A stretch of 64,000 nt of DNA from Saturnia japonica (lineage: Eukaryota > Arthropoda > Insecta > Lepidoptera > Saturniidae). Positions 47,095 through 59,194 of the stretch are shown here, one piece after another. Location of the stretch: assembly GCA_033032175.1 (NCBI GenBank), contig CM065324.1:3162001-3226000 (forward strand), in the 5' to 3' direction. Within the stretch, counting starts at the first letter, position 1, and each line of letters begins with the position of its first letter. Under the pieces are notes generated by a model. That model saw only the letters and a list, made by a program, of their open reading frames with translations, made no database searches and had not been told where the DNA came from. The translations under genes and the position numbers were made by a program.

Positions 47095-48475
47095 AAATGA
47101 TCGGATACTATGCGTGAAAAGGGATTCTTCATATGAAATACCTTTCAAATCATCACCAATACTAAAATAAGATTTTTTTTATCAGATATATGTAATTGAC
47201 ACAAACGAATAGATTTCGCTACCAGTCGCGTTTCGAGATAAGTGTGTGTATATCTAGCTGACGACTAGGACCAGTATCGATGGATTCTCCAACAGCGCTG
47301 CTGTTTGCTACCTAGCAACACTTGCTGCTGTTCCTGGATTCTAATGTAATTAGTTTAGTTATTGCAGACTTGGTATGTAAAAGTATTAAAATATGAAGTC
47401 AATCATGTCCCCGTCATGATCAACGAAGTTTGCAGAGAGGTAATCAAAGGCCTCGTAAAAATCGAAAATAGTAATGATATTATTGAACGAATTAATAACG
47501 ACAAGTATGTTGTCACTAATACAGAATTATAGTTCATTAATTTAAATAACGTAAAGAGATATTAGCAATGATTCTAACTTAGTACAATATAATGTACTAA
47601 ACACATAATTAACTATTGTTACAAAGTGTCAGAAGGCAATGATCTGCAGAAACTCCTCTTAGATGTGAAAGTTGGTGATCAGAAACTAACAAAATTATTA
47701 CGTTGTATGTAAGTTTTTACAGTTCTTAAGAATGCTAACTTTAAATGGCATTTATTCCAGTTTCCTCTGGATTATTTGAAATTGTGTATTTTCAATGATT
47801 TAATTTTCTATATTTAATCATATATTCTAGTAATGACATATATATAAAGTATCTTGATCCAATTAAAAATACAGCTACCTACAATTTGTCCTATCCTAGC
47901 GTGTCACTGTTGTCAATCCTTCATAAATAAATAAATATTTATCCCTATATGTTTGAGAAATTAAAGTGTTATAGTAATATACACCAAGGTTGCCTAAAAC
48001 CCAGGCCGCAAATTTGCCCGCCAGAAGTAGGTAAAGGTCTGCTGCCGCCATGCAGTATGTGTCGTGTTTTTTTTTTTTTATTAAATTGTGGGTAAATGAA
48101 AGCTTTGTTGATTTTTAATTATAAGATTATTATCAAAGAATGATAAGATGAGAATAAATCTGTCTGTCAATTAAAAACTTCTACATTACCCTCATAGAAT
48201 ATAATAAGTAAATAAGTCGTAAACAAATCTAGGCAACGAAAACATAGACAAAACCCATAATTATTCTTCAAAATTATTGATTTTAATCGTAAAAACATAG
48301 AAACGAAACTCATGAGTCTGTGGAAAGCAATTGTAAATTCAGATTCAATTCGTTAGTAATCACGAAGAAATTGACTAATTTTGTACAAGTTCAAATGAAA
48401 ATGCCAACTTGTTAGTTGTTAGTATCACCAGGTTTTCATAAGTCATGCGATTCCATTATATTTATAAGTATAAGT
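47095..48475. other. Intron stretch without recognised genes
   Basis: No coding or repeat signal is clear, apart from poly-T and ordinary AT-rich runs. Confidence 0.35.
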
Positions 48476-48477
48476 CC

Positions 48478-48636
48478 GAAGGTCCTAGACAAGTTGCCTT
48501 TCTACTATCGATAACGCTAATTAGAAAAAGACAACAATATATAGAATTGACATAATATCTCTTATGTTAATACCTTAAATTTTTTCGATTTCTATTAACG
48601 TTATCGACTATAGAAAGGAAACTTGGCTAGGCCTTC
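48478..48636. mobile_element. 159-bp MITE
   Basis: The ends are GAAGGTCCTAGACAAGTTGC on the left and, reversed, GAAGGCCTAGCCAAGTTTCC on the right. Both continue with CTTTCTA and a TCGATAACG word. The inverted repeats are about 36 bp and imperfect. The target duplication is not clear. Confidence 0.7.
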
Positions 48637-49477
48637 CAGTTTCTTAGAAAATATTGAGTAGTGATGAAATTTCTAATCATTATTGAAGAGCATTTCTCAA
48701 GATTTGTATTACACGTATTCACGTCCATTATATGAAGTAAAAGAATCAAGGGGTTTGGAATTAAACCAGAGTACCAGCCCAAGCGGCAATTTCAAGAGGT
48801 ACCAAATCGTATTTAAAAAGGTGCTCATTTGACTATGGAAGGTACTCTAAGATCAAGCCAACTTGATTTTAGACCGCGTGCGTAATGTGTGACGATGTCT
48901 CTGCCAGGGGAATTCCTGTTGCATCTAGAAGTCTCAAACGTTGAAGGGAAGAAGCACCAATGTCTAGTTCTTACCCCAAAAAATATAATAATCGTAGATC
49001 CGGGGCTGTGAACCTTCATGTAAAAACCAGATTGACTAAAATAGCTGCTACAATGTTTGATTTATTATTTCTCTATAGATTAACTTCAAATTTTTTCACT
49101 ATTCACGTAAACGCTTAAAGTTTCATCACTAGCCTAAATTTTCATTTTGTAATAGGTAGTTTCCATTTGACATAATAATGTCACCTTTGATGTTTTTGAT
49201 TAAAAGAGGCTAGAAATACTTAATAGTAGTTTTGAAAGTTCTAGATATTTAATACAACATAAATTATCACGTATTCCTAACAAAGAAGCTGTAAATTCGA
49301 AATGTACAAGAATATAGATATAGCTTAGATAAATACACAAAATTCATTTTATTAACCTTTCAGTAAAACGGTTTTTGTAAATTATGTTAATATTGATAAT
49401 TTTGGTATTCACGATGTTGTCATTTAGCAACAAATGTTAAATCATTCCTCGACGTGTGCCCATCTGTGTTGCTCCAC

Positions 49478-49655
49478 GTTGCGTAGCATGACAGCATGAG
49501 GTACAGAAAATCAATCATTTTAAATCTAAGGTAGCATGATGACAGCATGTGATACAGAAAATAAAGTTATTTTCAATCATTTTAAATCAAAGGTACTGTG
49601 ACAGCATGAGGTACAAAAAAAAGTTACTTTCAATCATTTACAATCAAAAGTTTGA
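49478..49655. repeat. Tandem repeat, about three units of 60-65 bp
   Basis: TGACAGCATG(A/T)GGTACAGAAAA or close variants followed by CAATCATTTTAAATC-AAGGTA occur three times, starting near 49490, 49540 and 49595. Confidence 0.75.
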
Positions 49656-49659
49656 ACAA

Positions 49660-50531
49660 AGAACATACTTGAAACAATACAGATAATATGCCCATTCAGC
49701 CCTTAATATAACCACGGAATGACATGTTAGCCCTAACATTCATAAAAGTAGAAAATAATTACAGAAGTATTTCTGTATTCTAAAATAAAAATTTTAGACT
49801 TTTTAACAACACTTACAGGTTCATAGCACTTGGAAGTAAACAATGAAAATCTATACTTTTATTATTTATTGTTAATACTCACCAAAGAATCTGCTTCCTA
49901 TTTGTCCTGATGTTAAGATTTTTTTAAATACTTCATTGCCATGTATTTGTTCCTAGTCCTAGGCCAATGGGCAATATTGCCCAGAGAATGTTATTTATAG
50001 TAAACAAAATGTACATAACTGCACAGAAAATAACTTAAGAAACATCATGCCTAATAAAATTTGTTTTTTACTAACTTGGCATAGAATAATTTATATTTAT
50101 TAACACAATAATCCTGTCTGATCTCCATTTGTATATACATGAGACATATCATGTATGCAGTTTTGTAGATTTCTTATATCTAAATAGACTTTAAACACTC
50201 CTAATGAACTTATTTAGCCTAGGGGCTAGTTTAGGGGTAAAAGTGATGAGTATGCTTGTTATGAGATTCTAAGCACCACAGAATCCTGAAGTTATTTCTT
50301 CCTATACAAAATGATCATCTAAATTTTCGAAGTAAGTCTGTTGTATTTTAAGCACTGGCATAGAAAAAAAATATTGCTTCGTTTATTTAAAAAAATAACC
50401 TTAAATCTAACAAGCCTCATGATAAAACAATGAGATAGATTGTCCAAGTATTGATAGTGAAATATTATATTTATAAGAAATATAACCAGTTTTTTTTTTT
50501 GTCTTTATATCTGAAGATTGTGTATAGCTAC
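49660..50531. other. Intron stretch next to the RBM12-like first exon
   Basis: AT-rich, without features beyond the donor at 50531. Confidence 0.4.
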
Positions 50532-50674
50532 CTGAACGCAATGAATGCATCTCCAAGTTCACCTCCTACGATGTGTACACCCCCCTCTGGTATTGAGAGG
50601 CCCCGAAAGAAATTTCTAATGTCCAGGGCATTCGCCGACCATGGTAGGTTCTGCAGCCTTATGATGACACTCAT
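50532..50674 (-). CDS. RBM12: RBM12-like first coding exon (start of RRM1)
   Basis: Read on the minus strand, ATG at 50674 starts MSVIIRLQNLPWSANALDI, then FFRGLSIPEGGVHIVGGELG and DAFIAF, and stops at the donor CAG|GTAGCT (50532/50531) with two bases over. These complete Ser with the first base of the exon at 18738 and continue TDEDARQAMMLDGG, reconstituting the N-terminal RRM of RBM12 without a gap. An acceptor-like ttttgtttatag and a nearer aacag lie just upstream of the ATG, so a 5' UTR exon further right is likely. This identification rests on strong residue-level likeness to the RBM12 N-terminus, known from the family. Confidence 0.9.
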
Positions 50675-53060
50675 GTTGGCTGTTAATCTTCTAATAACCT
50701 ATAAACAAAATTGAAAAGCCTGTCCATTTTTTTGATTTATATAAATGCAATATGCATTTGTGTTAAAGAATCATAGCTAAGATAGTTTTTTTTTTAAATA
50801 ACCTTTTATACAGTTTAATACTTCTTCTGCTCCCTCAGATGGCATTTACGTCAATGTCACATACATTTTTGTTATGTAAGGGAGCCAAAGCGTAATGATA
50901 TTTTATTAGATTAAATAAGTAATATAATAGAGGAGTAAGAAAAGAGGAAATCAGTTGATACAATATTAATTTAATAATATTGATCCTAACATTGGTTTTA
51001 AACAAGTTAAGCTTTAACTACATTATCTGTTAAAGTAATAAATGGTATTTTTTTACAAAAGTGGACAGTGACATGGTTTTTGCTTTTATACCTCTCACAT
51101 TGTGATCCTTGTATAGAAAATTGGCAAAACTAAAAAACTCATTTTTATAACATAAGTAGAAACCATCTTTATTAAAAAATTAATTGAACATCTCATGTAG
51201 ATAGATATATAAAATCAAATAGGGTTAACAACCAAAGCAAAGGTTCCTACATAAACAGCACCAAATGACTATATGATTTAAGGGTAAAATTTAGAATCAT
51301 TTGGCAGGTGGATAGGAACAGGAGGGGTCAGGGGGCTGCTCTTAACCCTCTGACACTATTTCCAATACAAGGTAATTAACATAACATGGTAGTCAAATTT
51401 CAAGATCAAATTTAAATTTTCATCATTTAGTATTGATTTTACACACTGAGCAGCAGGAGAAGATATAGGAAGGGTAGAGGACACAGTTTCCTATCTTCTG
51501 ATACCATTCCGGAAGAAAAGTAGCACCCCTGGCTGGACTTATAATTGGTTCAAAGTTTCAAAGCTAAAGAGTATAGCCTGATAAGGAAATAAAATCTGCC
51601 CTCAGCCATTCTTTAAAATCTAGTTTGCCAATCAATTTGTGATTGAAAAAGATTTTATTCTTAAAAATTTCAACTTTTTAACCCAATATTTATGACATAC
51701 CTAATTAGAAAAAAACTGTTTTCACTTTTTTTTTTATGCAACTGTTCTACAGAATTTTTTGTTTTTTGTTTTTGGTAAGAAGAGTCATTGATAAGGGTGT
51801 AAAATAGTATTTTTGTTTTAATTTTCTTTCATACTTTTTAAAAATTGTAAACAAAACATAATTTTATATGTTTGTTTTGGTGTCACTCATGATTTTTTTA
51901 TATATAATTGTCATGCTGCTCCTCTTTACACAGCAAAATTTTTAACTTGATCCATTTGGTGTAACAGAAAAAATAATACTTTTCCTCTTTTCTTTTGATA
52001 CCATTTACTATTTACTTGTAAAATGTTATTTATTTATTTCAATAATAATTATTCATTGTTAACACAACATAAAAGGCTCACTGGCAACTCAGTGCATGTA
52101 TCAAAAGTGTAACTTCTTTGTTAAAGTAACTGCTTAGAATATAAGCAATTGTTATTTAATCAATAAATAACACACCTTGTCTTTTTCTAATACTTTACTT
52201 GTTTTTGTTACTCGATTTCGTACCAATTGTCTTATTTATTTTTTATTGTGTTCATCTATCTTTTTTGATTTATAGCATATTTTTTGCAGTTTCTCTCTTT
52301 GGCTTAGTACCTATTTTCTGTCCTTTTGCTTCAAAACTTTTCATTGCCAAAACATGGCACTAAAAATTTACGTTGATATTATTGATCTCTGTTGCCAGAT
52401 GTGTGAATTCATTCAAATAATAACAATAACTGATGAAATTTGGAGTAGGCAAAAAGCCCAACACGCTTGTCGCACCTATACTTATAAACGATAAACGTAA
52501 ACGTAAAAACCAAAACCTGGTTTAGTCTCGACTTTCGAAAAATAGGTAAAAGTGAACGTCGGCGTGGAATCAAGTGGTTTTATCTTCTTATAACAATGTT
52601 TCAGTAAATAATGTAAACATACAACGCAAATATATTACGAGGTAAACACAGTGTACAAAGACACCAAAAGTACACGATGTAGGAAATAAGTCGAGAAAAA
52701 AAAGCAGGTGTCAATTATTTAGTAGGTACTTTAGGTTTCACTCTTTTATTATATATACTGCATTTAGTAATCCGTGACTTCATAAAATATTTTAATACCT
52801 ACCGTGGAAGAAAATAATAGTGTAATAAAAAATTCTTACGCTACCTATCTAAATGACCTACACTTTTCCACCATTTTACACAATACACTCACCTATTGTT
52901 TAACTAAACCTTTCTTCTGAATCCGTATTTAGAAGATAAAAACATGACAACACAAAAGTTCACGTTGGAATAAAATTTATCACATACGCAATCCGTTTTC
53001 ATTCATATCCAAATAACAATAAATTAGCAGAATTCTGCTTTTGTTGAAAGAATGAGCAAT
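50675..53060. other. Upstream of the RBM12-like start; probable 5' intron
   Basis: Just before the ATG, on minus, there is an acceptor-like tttgtttatag, which suggests a spliced 5' UTR. No protein-coding exon was seen. Two loosely alike stretches near 51290-51370 and 51450-51530 may be an old duplication. Confidence 0.4.
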
Positions 53061-53095
53061 CAAAATGGCGGCAATAATGTTTTTTTTTATAGTAC
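53055..53095 (-). promoter_or_regulatory. Possible promoter of the RBM12-like gene
   Basis: On the minus strand a TATAAAAA word (53092-53085) is followed by GCCGCCATTTTGATTG (53072-53057), a good match to the YY1-type start-site motif of housekeeping genes. It would place transcription start about 2.4 kb before the ATG, with a 5' UTR intron. This is inference from motifs only. Confidence 0.25.
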
Positions 53096-53621
53096 TTCCC
53101 ATTGTAAAAAAAACGCAAAGGTACCTATGACCATGCAGCCAAGTTAGACGTATTCATAATTCATGTTTAGATGTCATCTATATACAGACCGAAGCTATGT
53201 CCTCATTTTTTCTTCTTCTTCGTGATTCTTCTAAATCTTCAGTCTTTTCTAGTTAAGCAGCCAAGTCAGATATTTTTTTCCTTTTGTTTTAAACGTCAGT
53301 AAACGTTAGTTTAAACATCTAAAATGTTTTCGGAAATAGAATAAACTGTAGTACTGGCAATAATATTTATTATTATGTGGTAATAAAATTTAAGTCAAAG
53401 TGAAAAAATATGCCTGTCCAGCGTGTGTGCTATGCATTAATTTTGTTTAATTGCAATTTAAACAATTATTTATTGGAGGAAATAGACCGAAAGTGTGTAT
53501 TTTAAATGTAAATTGCATGTAACCTTGTTTTATTTTCTGCATGTTCCTATGATCAATGGTTTTAAGAACTTGTGTAAGCTTACTGGACATATCTACATAA
53601 TTTGCTTAAGTTTATTGATAA

Positions 53622-54260
53622 TCTATACTAATACAATATAGCAGAAAGTTTTTTGTTTGTTTAAACACGCTAATCTCTGGAACTACCTGCCTGATTCGAA
53701 AAATTCTTTCCGTATATGATAGCCAGACTCGGGGAATAATACAGGCTATTTAAGATTAGGCTATAAATCTCAGATAGCCTTAATTAATGATTTTTTGTTA
53801 CGTAAGTCGAGACCCTCCAGAACTGGTTTAACCGTGTGCGCTGGCTTAATCGTTAATGATACGGAATTACAATGTTCTACAATAATATTGGTCCTTACTA
53901 TATCTAAAAAAAGTCAGCGATAGCATATGCCTATCTCTTACATTATAAGCCATATGTAAGGTATTTAGTGATAAAGATTTGTTGAAAATTAAAAAATGAT
54001 TTAAAAGCATTATTAGTTTTAGACATGGCATATGAATCCTTACAAACAAAAGTTACTTCATCATAAAGACAATTTTATGAAGTTAAATTTTGCTCTCTAT
54101 AGTATGCTATTTGGACAAATAGTTTAGGAGATAATGAAAAATTAGAATAATTTGTACTTGCGGGAAGAACAATTATGATAGATTACATGGGTGCGTTGCG
54201 TTAGCGGCGCAGTGTTTGTCAGATAAAATTAACACGAGTGAAACCGCGGGGCACAGTTAG
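53622..54260 (+). mobile_element. Non-autonomous Helitron, about 640 bp
   Basis: It begins A|TCTATACTAATACAATAT, then TTTGTTTGTTTAAACACGCT and AATCTCTGGAACTACCTGCC. It ends GTGAAACCGCGGGGCACAGTTAG|T, with a short GC-rich hairpin, a one-base variant of the CTAG end. Family as at 32742 and 33590-33830. Confidence 0.7.
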
Positions 54261-54844
54261 TACCAAACAAAAATATATCCTTGTGATTTAAAACTTCTTG
54301 AAGTGAAAATTTACTAATATCAGACTTTAGTTACATAGTGTAAGGTTAATAATTAAAATAATATATTAGAAATACTGGGTAGTAACGAATAAGTAAACAT
54401 ATAAACTAATAATTAAAAAATGATGCGCACATTATTAAAATATATTAGAAACTACGTATATAAATATATTAGTTGTACAATTGTTTGTTTGTGAGTTAGT
54501 CGTCAACTAATCGCGGTCTTCGATCAATCACGGGCGTTGGTAAAAAATAGAAGCGAGGATAAAAGGTGATGTAGATGGAACGACAAGGGCCCCGCGCGAT
54601 ACAATGACACTACACGTGCAACACTTAGGTACCTACGTACAAACATCACACATATATGTTATATACGTGCACACCTCACAGGTACATAGGTTCTGTAAGG
54701 AACCTTTTTTTTTTCTTTTTTTGCGCTAGGTAATGTAGAAAAACTTTTCCGATCACTAAATACACATACGCATGTTTCCTTCCTTCCTCCCAGGAGGAGG
54801 GGAACATGCATATAAGTATATGTTAGTTAGCTCGAATTTACGAA

Positions 54845-55005
54845 TAGGGAATTAGTGAGATCGCGACTTATTTGCAATCGCGACAACCGCCCAAGTCGAG
54901 GTCCGGCCACTTTGGCACCCTTGTGCGCGAGTTGTCCAAAAAACTTTCGCGGCTGAGTGCCCTAAGTGCTCGCCCCCAAGTCCGGTAAAGCTGTACAAGC
55001 CGTCG
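54845..55005 (+). repeat. Dispersed repeat family D (copy 2)
   Basis: It matches 10940-11105 in the same orientation (TAGGGAATTAGTGAGATCGC, GCGGCTGAGTGCCC, CCCAAGTCCGGT). It is more GC-rich than the first copy, so perhaps less decayed. Confidence 0.6.
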
Positions 55006-55429
55006 CTAGTAATACATATTGTTGCTGTTCCGAAAATATTCACTTGAAATATTTTCTGTCAATACATTTAAATATGTATTTTGTGAATAAAATCCTTCAT
55101 TTTTGACGACTGTAAAACCCTTGTGAATTTAGCTATTTAGAATTAGTTAAGAAAACGGCAACTGGTGAAATATGATTATGTAATAAACAGTATTAAATAT
55201 ATAAATAAAAAATTAGTTAGTATCAAAACAGTTTTAGTACAGTATACAGGGATACCATCTAAATGATAATAAACTATACTGGCGCCCAACTCTATAATAT
55301 AGACCACAGAGTACATTTGTTTATAGACGTAGACCGTAGACAAAAATAGTCTCACAAATTGTGTCTTGATCGCAGGAGTGACAACGGTACCTGGCGCTAC
55401 CCTCTGGCGCTACCTATATTCTCTAATGC

Positions 55430-56225
55430 TGTTTTTATTCCCACGGAGTAAATTGACAATCACTAATGTCAGATTTGAAAACAATGTGGTCACATTTATT
55501 TTTGTAGTGGTGTACTACGGTATATTTATCGGTATAATACGGAATTATTTGCTATAACACCAGGATTTCTGCGAGCTAGTTGCAACCACTTTTTATGCAT
55601 TTTCAGTTGTTTTGGCACACATACAAATAGTTTTTCCGGTGTTTTTATTGACGTATTTGTGCATGCTGGCACTACACACCATTTAAAACTCATTTTCTCG
55701 AATAAAACAATTTAAAAAAACAAAACAAACAGCAAAATGTTTACTAAACTTATGACAGTTAAGACTTGATACTGAGATGTGACGTCATTGAGCCCGTGCG
55801 ACGTTTTTTTGCTCAAGACAGCGTTTTGGCGGGTTTTTGAAATATTGTATTTTTATTCGTTATTATTTGAAGAAATACATAAAATACTTAAGAATAAACA
55901 CTTTTTGTAGGTTCGACAAACACCACTAAACAATTTAAGATAGTTTTCAGAAACCAGTCAAATAGCCTATTATTTTAATCATAAAATTTTAAGTATGTAC
56001 TAAATTGAAGATTTTTACTTATTAAGATATTTTGTGTTATTCAATTTAACCGATCATTTACTTTTTATCATTACTTATTTCATAAAACTATACATGGAGA
56101 ATATTTGCCAAAAAATTAACTAAAAATAAAACGCTAAGGTTGGCCCACAAGAAATGCGAAATTGCCTTCATATCCGGGCTTCACATTTGACGGGTTCAAT
56201 ATTTTTGGAAAAACACCACTAAAAA
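55430..56225 (+). repeat. Dispersed repeat family C (copy 2)
   Basis: CGGAGTAAATTGACAATCAC, TAATGTCAGATTTGAAAAC, TTTGTAGTGGTGTACTACGG and, further on, AAGGTTGGCCCACAAG, then TGCCTTCATATCCGGGCTTC follow the order seen at 7570-7910, with extra sequence between. Confidence 0.6.
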
Positions 56226-56229
56226 GGTT

Positions 56230-58300
56230 TAATATCTCAAACGGTTTTACAATTTCTATCGATTGGTGACATTGCTGTTTTAAAAACTTAATAAAGTACA
56301 ATAGGTAGACATGAAATGTCATTTTTCAAGCAGGTTTTACTTTTAAAAGGTTATTCCAGGGTGGATCACTATGTGAATAGTGATAGTGATCTCTGGAAGT
56401 GACTACGTCTCTGTGCATCCATTAGATTATTATTATCGTTTTATATTAACACTTTTGTATAATTGAAAAAAAAAGAACGCTGTACAATACAAATGTGGTT
56501 GTAAAAGAACAACGAAAATGAAAGAGCGAATAAAAAATGGTCTTTTGGTTAAAAGTCAAATGTTGGTATTTTTTGTTTTTATTTGTAATTGAAGGTTCGT
56601 TCAGTACAGTTTGTTTTCAAACTTAAGAAAAAAATCCGAATTTTTATAACAGTTTTTTTTTTTTTTAGATATGTCTACACTGTTAGCCTGCGGCTTTTAC
56701 AGCTTTACCGAACTTGGTCTTGTCCGTGATTGGATAACCGTTTCTCAGAACTGTTACATATGTGTAAAAAAGCGGTTCGTTTCGTTTCATCAATACGGTT
56801 CATTATTCGGCTCATCAATAAAACGTTTTAAAAATATGTTGATATTTAATCAGGATCGATTTTTTTTCGAACCCATTATGAAAGGTGTCATTAGTACTAT
56901 CACCTGTCTTCATTTTCGGGAGCGGTCTCCTAATACCCAGTATAAGAACAATAAATAACTTTAGTCCAGTTTTTATGTAGATGTTGAAAAACCCATTAAC
57001 TCTTTTAATGAATAGTGCTGTATTATGTGTAATATTTTCAGATGCCTATAGAATGTTAAATTCTGTCAACACTTCACGGATTGTATTTCGAGATTGATTG
57101 TTTACATATTACTTACAATAAAAATCATATTGTGACTTTTTATGCAACGAATATTATTCATTAAACTCGTCTCACGACTTACGGCGAGTTTATAAGGCAC
57201 GTCCCTAGCTGGTTGCCGTTTGCGTTTGTCATAATTTACATTTTTTTAGTATCGCATCGGCATCAATTTATCGAAAATTTAGCCTAGTTGAATACTATAG
57301 TTTTCAAAGATAAATATTACTAGTTACTTCTTGATTAAAAACGTGAGTAATCGTTATAGCATTTGCGTTTCTCTTTTATCATCCGGGGCTCTACCGCGGG
57401 TAGGCCGTAGCCTGGTGAAGCATGTCTCCAGACTAATCTATTTCCGGCTTTTTCTCCCTAGCTCTTCAGATCTGCATTTACATCTTCTATACAACCATTT
57501 GGTTTCCCTCCAGTAATCGTTGAGACACTTTGGCTACTTCTATTCATAATTTCTTAATTCGGAAGTAAATAGTTATTTTAGCCCTAATTAGACCGTTCGT
57601 ATAACTAGTGTATCTTGTTCGCATTCCGTTAAATTCTAAAATGATATAGATATTTTTGTATTTTAGATTAAAACATGATTAGGATTCTTTTGTGTTTTTC
57701 TTGTAACTAACAATCTGGTAAGTATATGAAAAATATTTACTTTTAAGGTCTCATACTTCTTATTTAGGAACAAATTTAAAGTTTGTAAAATTTGAATACA
57801 ACCAATTAAAAGGATTCCTCTAACTGTTTTGTAAAATAAAAGAAAAAAATGTTTTGTATACACATTTAAACTTATTTTTTTATATTGCAAGAAAACATTT
57901 TTAACTAATTACTACCTAGTTGGCACATAAGTATGATAAAAGTACTGAAGTGTTACACACATAATATAATGTTATTTAATAATATGACTATGCTTTTTAG
58001 AATCCTGGCCTCTTAGGGTCAATGCTCTGTAATATTCATGACCTTCTTGATTTTAAATTTAGAGAAGTTGTTCTCTTTTATACAAGGTAAGTTTTTTATT
58101 TCAGGTACAACGGCAGATAAAATAAGTAATTACCCTAAGTCTTAAGTTGTAAATAAAAAAAATATATATATATACATATATAAATAAATAAAATGTTATA
58201 AAATTTTTGCTCAATATACAAAGCATAGATTCTAAAATATTTTAAAAAAAGCTCAGTAAGTGAGTGTAATGTGTGAACGGTATCCGGGGTATTTGTATGG
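56230..58300. other. Stretch without recognised genes
   Basis: An open frame at 56671-56958 (95 codons) follows a long T-tract and has no family likeness. A short palindrome ATCACTATGTGAATAGTGAT lies near 56366. Nothing else is supportable. Confidence 0.35.
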
Positions 58301-58303
58301 TGG

Positions 58304-58332
58304 AACTCCTGTCAGCAGCTGGGACAGGAGTT
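58304..58332. other. Perfect 10-bp stem hairpin
   Basis: AACTCCTGTC and GACAGGAGTT enclose a 9-base loop that itself holds CAGCTG. It is GC-richer than its surroundings. It may be transcribed structure or a chance inverted repeat. Confidence 0.6.
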
Positions 58333-58984
58333 TCAATTCTTTGGAAAATGTAAGTGTTTTTAAATATAATTGTAATAATAATACTACTCAATAACAAATT
58401 ACATTTGTTAACTTGTACATACAACTTACTTAGGTGGCCTTATCATTGAATAGTGTTTTTTTGTTACCAAGAGTATGGATGATATCAGGAGGTGTGAGAG
58501 ATTCCACAGATAAAACCACTGTGTACATAGCAAATACACACATATTATGTAAAACTCTGTTTCAAATATATATTAGCTATATCTATACTTTTATTGAAAA
58601 AAAGGTAAAGTGTGAATTTTTGCAGGAAGTAGTCCCTGGAATTATTTTAGTCAGATTCTAAAATTTTTCTCTGTAATAAGAAACTCCACTACTCCTGAGT
58701 GATATAGGCTATTTTTTATTCTTAATAAAAAAAAGATCACTGATAGTTTATATATATATTTTAGATATTTGAATTTAACTTTAAATATTACAGGTATTCA
58801 TTTAAAGTTTAAAATATATTTAAAGTTTTTGATGTAACCCTTTCAGTACCCACTTAAAACATAATATACTGTTATTTTCATAGTCTTAATAACTAGTGTT
58901 GATAGGTTTGAAGTACTCATATTTGATTGAAGTTTTGATGGCAGCTGCAGCATGTTTGTGCTTATTCAGGGATGTCGTTCCAAT

Positions 58985-59190
58985 TAAGGAATTACTCTAA
59001 GCTTTTGGTGATGTAAAATACAATCAAATCCTTCCCCCTCAAGTTGAAAATCTGTCACCAAACACCAATAGCTGTGTTCTAGCAGCTGCACTTGAGAGCC
59101 AGTCTTCCACTGGGCTTAGCGTGATACCATCTTGGGCTACATTGTCACTTAAGATCAGGTGAGATTATGGCCACAATGCTAAACCTTTAA
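58985..59190 (+). mobile_element. tRNA-derived SINE, 5'-truncated copy
   Basis: CCCCTCAAGTTGAAAATCTG, GTGTTCTAGCAGCTGCACTT, TACCATCTTGGGCTACATTG and ATGCTAAACCTTT match the 3' part of the SINE at 2312-2035 in the opposite orientation. The Pol III head is missing. Confidence 0.65.
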
Positions 59191-59194
59191 CAAA

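Larger units (their letters stand above)
18739..50531 (-). other. 31.8-kb intron of the RBM12-like gene
   Basis: The intron runs from the donor GTAGCT at 50531 to the acceptor gttgtttcag ending at 18739. It contains the mobile elements and repeats listed separately. I looked on both strands for nested genes and found only transposon coding fragments and short open frames without family likeness. Confidence 0.85.

Noticed and set aside
50451..50714. Plus-strand 87-codon frame as a small gene
   Set aside because: The minus strand encodes the RBM12 N-terminal RRM here, with a proper donor and phase; the plus frame is its shadow.
56671..56958. 95-codon frame after a T-tract
   Set aside because: No domain, no likeness; chance is sufficient in AT-rich DNA.
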